Source: Chrysemys picta bellii
Lineage: Eukaryota; Chordata; Testudines; Emydidae
DNA: 64,000 nt
Assembly: GCF_011386835.1 (NCBI RefSeq)
Contig: NC_088804.1
Span: forward strand, 33,405,549-33,469,548
Direction of reading: 5' to 3'
Numbering within the stretch: the first letter of the stretch is position 1; the number at the start of each line of letters is the position of its first letter. The position numbers and the translations under genes are program-made. The notes below the pieces were generated by a model. It searched no databases. It worked only from the letters and a program-made list of their open reading frames with translations, and was not told the DNA's origin. Of the stretch, positions 59,680 to 64,000 are shown one piece after another.

Positions 59680-61758
59680 ACAGTTTTTCACCAAACACTT
59701 TCAAACATGAGTGTGCAACACACTGGAACTTGAAGATATTGGCATGCTTGGAAACGGAGATTATTGAGTTTGTATTCACCCTGCATTTAGGTACTTCTGA
59801 GTCATCAAGCAGATGATCCTTCTGTCTTAAAGTGAGTGTGACAAACAGTACATTAAAGGACGGATGTCAGAAGAAAGTGAAATGCACTTTCTCTAAGGGA
59901 AAATCTAAAGCAGCAGCATTGTCAATATAATATAACAACTACCTGCCTCTCTTCTGTATGTATGCCCCATTTGGAATGCATTAATGGGTAGCTGGGGTTA
60001 ACTATGGGCCACAAATAATGCAAACTGTTCTAAAGATGGTAATATTTGGAATGGAAAAAAAAGTCTAACTTTTTGACAGTAGTTGCCTGTGTGTTTTTCT
60101 ATGTGGTTGGCTATTGCATAGGGCAATTGGTCTTTTAGAATAAATTCAATTACCCTTATTTGTACACTCAGGGACCTTCATCATATTGCATCACTTCAAT
60201 TATACAATAATGTAGGTCTTTGTCTTCCATTAAGAAAATACCTTTTGGAAATGGCTGACATACAGCATAGCATATGCAGAAGACAGACGCACAATGAGAC
60301 AAGCAAGGACTGTACATGCAATCCCATTGCATCCATTACTTAACTTGTATACATAAACTTTCTGCATGTACATTATTTCTTTTAATACATTGTAATTTCT
60401 CAATGTAATTATTCATTAATTACACTGTATTTTTGCATAAAGACCGAGATCTGATTTTTCCTTTCTCTGACATCCCCGTGTTAATCAGGAGTAACTCCAG
60501 CAAAGTCAGTGGGACTACACTGATGTAAAACCGGTGTGAGTGGAAGGAGAATTAGGCCCCTATCTACAACCTATTAATTCCATATCGAGAGCATCTATAT
60601 ACATTGATGACATAAGACTATTATCATTGTTATTTACACACCATTGTAAATGTACATGACGTTAGGCCTGATCGAAAGTCTTTCAGTGACTTCAGTAGGC
60701 TTTAGATCAGGGTCCATTTAGGAAACATATCTGCCCTGAAAAACTGTTATTCTAACTGAGACCAACACAGTACATGGCATAACAGTCTGGGTTGAAGATG
60801 GAGATTTCAGCTATATATATTAAAGACAGGCTTGAAGGAAGAGAGAGAAAGTTCTAGGTGCATGAGGCGTGAAAGGCTGGTCGAGGTATAGGTGATGGCC
60901 AGAAAAATAGTGTGAAGCCAAGAAGAGGAGACAAATTTCACTAGCAGGTGGGAATGGGAAGAATATATATAGTGAATGGGGAAGTAGAAGGAGATGAGAG
61001 AAAATATGTAGGTAGTAATAGACTTATGGATAGCTCTTCAGGAGATGGAACATTATGTGGAATTTAAGAAGAAGGGATTCTAAATTCATCTTTATGCGAC
61101 TTAAGAAACCAAAAGAAACCAAGACTGTAGAAAAGGAAGTTAATTATAATTAAATCAAAGAAAAGGAGAAAGTTCCCAGGCTATTTGATATCTCTTTCCC
61201 CACTAAAGGATCAAAGGTTTACAATTAAGTCATTTTGTCATCAATTTATATATCAAATGGTCACTAGATGACACTTTGGTCCTCAGTAAATAACAGAGAT
61301 GTTGTTTTTCTTTAGATCAGGTCAGACATAAGGAGGGATCACACAACTGACACCAAGACTTAGCTAGTTTCAATATGGGGTGGCTCCCAATATAAAAATG
61401 GCTTTGTGCAAACCTAGGGCCAGATTGTAGCCCATCTAACAGGTGCATGTGGGGCTAAAAGGAGATAAAAGGTGCCATTCCAGAGACTGGAGTGATCTTT
61501 GTACGAGTTGACAAATAACCAATTTTGAATAGCAATGTGCCCACATCAAAACCTGAGGTACAACCACCCATACATATTCAAAGTGCCTGGAATCAGGATC
61601 CTGACTGTGTGCCCTGCGTGCCTCTCTGTTTTGACACGACGTAGTCGCTGATGGTAATTTCAAAGAAATTTTGTATCTTAATTGGCTACATTTTAATAAC
61701 CTAACTAGAAGCTGGGCTGAGATTATTAGATTTCATTTGAAATCTGACAGTTCAGAAC
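59680..61758. other. Mostly unique noncoding sequence
   Basis: Contains the palindromic repeat at 60445-60558. No gene or other transposon recognised. Confidence 0.35.
60445..60558. repeat. Palindromic dispersed repeat
   Basis: Left 'AGATCTGATTTTTCCTTTCT' and right 'GAGTGGAAGGAGAATTAGGC' are inverted, with 'AGTAACTCCAGCAAAGTCAG' in the middle. Same family as 20871 and 35909. Confidence 0.55.
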
Positions 61759-61764
61759 AGCTTA

Positions 61765-61884
61765 GGGTGACCAGATATCCCGATTTTATAGGGACAGTCC
61801 TGATTTTTGGATTTTTTTTTTATATAGGCTCCTATTACCCTCCCACCCCTGTCCCGATTTTTCACATTTGCTGTCTAGTCACCC
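61765..61884. mobile_element. TA-flanked MITE (AGGGTGACCAGAT terminus), copy 2
   Basis: A 120 bp core with TA on both sides (61763-61764, 61885-61886). Left GGGTGACCAGATATCCCG, right the complement of GCTGTCTAGTCACCC. A TA target duplication suggests the Tc1/mariner superfamily. Confidence 0.78.
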
Positions 61885-61889
61885 TAGAA

Positions 61890-63195
61890 CAGCTCCAGTT
61901 ATAGTCACAAAACTTGAAACGTATTCAGCCCCCCAAAAGTAACTTTAATATCAATCAGCCCTTTTAAATACCAACACATTTTCTTATACTCGCATTATGG
62001 GGTTATGCTATCTCACACTAATTCATGTGAGACCAAGGGAGATTTTGTGAGAGTTAATACAAAAGGGGAGAAAGTGGGGGGAGTGGGAGTTTCCATTAAT
62101 TCTCGTATTTCTTCTTCTGCTTTCTGTGCAGCAATCTAAACAGAACGAATTCTGATGTTCCAGGGTGTGTTGTCTGCCTCTAAGTGAGAACAAAACAAAA
62201 GCAGCATTAAACTGAACTATGTGGTCATCCACACACCATACTGGTTTGGATGACTCTCCGTCTATGTGGCTTTTTGTGTAAGTGCTTATATCAATGGCCT
62301 CCTTGTTGTCTGTTGAGCCCCCTGGGGTTACATGAGTACTATCTCAATTCAATAGCCTTTCTCTCGACCATTGTCTTTTAATATAGGTTTATAGTCCTCA
62401 AGAATATATGCTGCATTACAATTAGTCATAATGTCCAGCAGCTACTGAGGCTTATTTGCAACACAGAGTTTATTGCCCTTTGTAAGGCTGACAAAGAGAT
62501 CCTTGTTGAGAGCTGTATACAAAAGCCAAACACAATGTCTGAATTTCTCTTTAATACAAAGCATGAAAATAATAGTGGGTGAGTCAACGGCTATGTTAGT
62601 GACCAAATTGTAGAGCCTCCTCTCCCTCCTACCCTGACACCCCCATTCCCAGCTTTCTCATATTAATGTATCTGACCTATTTTTAAAGAAATATCTAGCA
62701 GAGAAGAAAAGCAGATCAAGTTCATGCATTGCATAGTATGTTCATCTCGTCTTTCTGCTGTACTGTAGCTGAGAAGACTTGAACTGGAAGGAATTATGTT
62801 CTGTATCCTACGCAGGAGGTCCTGTCATTTCTCAAGTTCAAAACCACATGGCAAGTCCTCTTTCCTTTGCTTAACACATTTTGACTTAAAAAAATAAAAA
62901 AGCACTTGCAACAGCATCACTTTTTACACACGCTCTGACGTGACAAAATAAAGTTCACTTTTGTAATAAAAAGCATTCTCTCTTTCAACCGAGACTCAGG
63001 CTATTCCGCTCCATAGAGTGCTCAGTTAACTCCATACGTCAGCCAGCACACACATCGCAGATACTGCCAGAGGATTTCACAGCCACACAAGGAAGTAACC
63101 CACTGTACACTAACAGGGTCACCCAGTAAAAGAGATCAGAATGACCCGACGAGATCTAAGGGTCATTAGGACATTGCTGCACCATTATGCACAAA
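61890..63195. other. Unassigned noncoding sequence
   Basis: No gene or repeat recognised. Confidence 0.35.
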
Positions 63196-63201
63196 ATAAT
63201 A

Positions 63202-63386
63202 CACCTCTACCTCGATATAATGCTGTCCTCGGGAGCCAAAAAATCTTACCGCGTTATAGGTGAAACCACGTTATATCGAACTTGCTTTGATCCACCACAG
63301 TGCGCAGCTCCGCGCCCCCGGAGCACTGCTTTACTGCGTTATATCCGAATTCATGTTATATCGGGTCACGTTATATCAGGGTAGTG
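63202..63386 (+). mobile_element. Pogo/Tigger-like MITE, copy 3
   Basis: Bounded by TA + CACCTCTACCTCGATATAAT and by GGGTAGTG + TA (63387-63388). The right terminus lacks the AG found in the other copies. Same orientation as 31006 and 40518. Confidence 0.88.
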
Positions 63387-63389
63387 TAA

Positions 63390-63788
63390 TTAGAAAATTG
63401 ACAGTCCTTTAGAGCTAGTGCTGTTCCTTTTACACAACCTAGCGTTCTCTTTTAATTTAATCATGAGTAAGGTGAGCAGGATTTGGCTCTTTGTTATTTT
63501 CCAGATTTAAATTATATCTGTGAAAATTGCTGTCTGGCCCTGGAGAGCAAAGTACAATGTGATTGAGAAAAGGGAACAATCAAATATCAGGATTTGTATA
63601 GTCTGTTTACCCATTAAAAATAACATCTTTATTTAAACTGTTTGGACAATGTATTATAGTGTCATGGACGATGATGTGGGACAAGGCCCAACATAGAACA
63701 AACACTGAATCTATCTCCAGCCCCCAGGTCCTGAATTCAGGGAACATTCATGTCTGGATCCAAACTTTGTAAAATCAGGATTGTTTGT
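63390..63788. other. Unassigned noncoding sequence
   Basis: No gene or repeat recognised. Confidence 0.35.
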
Positions 63789-63796
63789 GTTAAATG

Positions 63797-63977
63797 CAGA
63801 GGTGAAAGTGGGCAGGTACGAGGTGGGCAGCACTGAAGGGCTGGCTGGGGGAGGCTGACCGCAAACCCGCCCCCTTTCGCACGAGCCCCTGCCCCTTCCA
63901 GCTGAGGCCCCGCCCCTTCCAGGGGCCCACAGCCGGGTCCCCGTACCGGTAAGACTTTTATGTTACTTTCACCCCTG
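63797..63977. mobile_element. hAT-like MITE with perfect 8 bp duplication
   Basis: A 181 bp element with termini CAGAGGTGAAAGT and ACTTTCACCCCTG (inverted with one difference), flanked by GTTAAATG at 63789-63796 and 63978-63985. The GC-rich interior has CCCCTTCCAG direct repeats and encodes nothing. Confidence 0.9.
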
Positions 63978-64000
63978 GTTAAATGGGCAGACCTGAGACA

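Noticed and set aside
63187..63384. 65-codon plus frame
   Set aside because: It is entirely within the pogo-like MITE.
1..64000. CRISPR array, operon, prophage or other prokaryotic system
   Set aside because: No evenly spaced direct repeats with unique spacers, no closely packed ORFs and no ribosome-binding patterns. The repeats are typical vertebrate transposons.
1..64000. tRNA, rRNA or snRNA genes
   Set aside because: I saw no convincing A/B box pair with a cloverleaf and no rRNA core motifs. The SINE heads are the only candidates for pol III-like sequence and do not fold as tRNA by eye.

Overview
The window is noncoding nuclear DNA of a vertebrate, most likely a non-avian reptile and most plausibly a turtle. 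The evidence is compositional: AT-rich sequence with no operon structure and no ORF longer than 164 codons. It holds a characteristic mix of CR1 LINE fragments, MIR-like SINEs, a Tx1/L1-like LINE remnant, PIF/Harbinger, hAT and pogo/Tigger-like MITEs, and a SINE family headed by GCCGTGTTAGTCTG. The turtle assignment is inferred from familiarity with these repeats and was not searched. I found no protein-coding host gene, exon series, tRNA, rRNA, CRISPR or prokaryotic feature. The window reads as an intergenic stretch or a large intron.

Layout. 1-4.1 kb: CR1 pieces, including a readable reverse-transcriptase C-terminus, and a MIR tail. 4.1-11.1 kb: mostly unique sequence, another CR1 3' end, and two GC-rich hairpin hAT MITEs 3 kb apart. 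11-13.8 kb: MIR fragments. 13.8-19.6 kb: a notably repeat-poor block. 19.6 kb: a Harbinger-type MITE. 23.5-24.2 kb: a three-level nested insertion. 26.3 and 42.7 kb: two almost identical, evidently young SINE copies with clear target-site duplications. 30-32.6 kb: a cluster of hAT, SINE, pogo-like, GC-rich hAT and TA-flanked MITEs. 44.7-47.2 kb: a Tx1/L1-like LINE 3' end split by a hAT MITE, a second inverted copy of that MITE, and a fold-back SINE. 47.8-48.5 kb: a hAT fragment and another SINE. 51.9-54.1 kb: a second fold-back SINE, a Harbinger MITE, a decayed Harbinger element carrying transposase remains, a CR1 fragment and a MIR tail. 57.9-59.7 kb: TA-flanked MITE, hAT MITE, MIR, and a degenerate minisatellite. 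61.8-64 kb: TA-flanked MITE, a pogo-like MITE and a hAT MITE.

No genes work together here. The biology is the layered history of transposons: old CR1 and MIR remnants, later cut-and-paste MITEs with target-site duplications still readable, and a recent SINE. I looked for a novel system and did not find one. The most informative signals are the fold-back SINEs, the nested insertions and the Harbinger remnant beside related MITEs.
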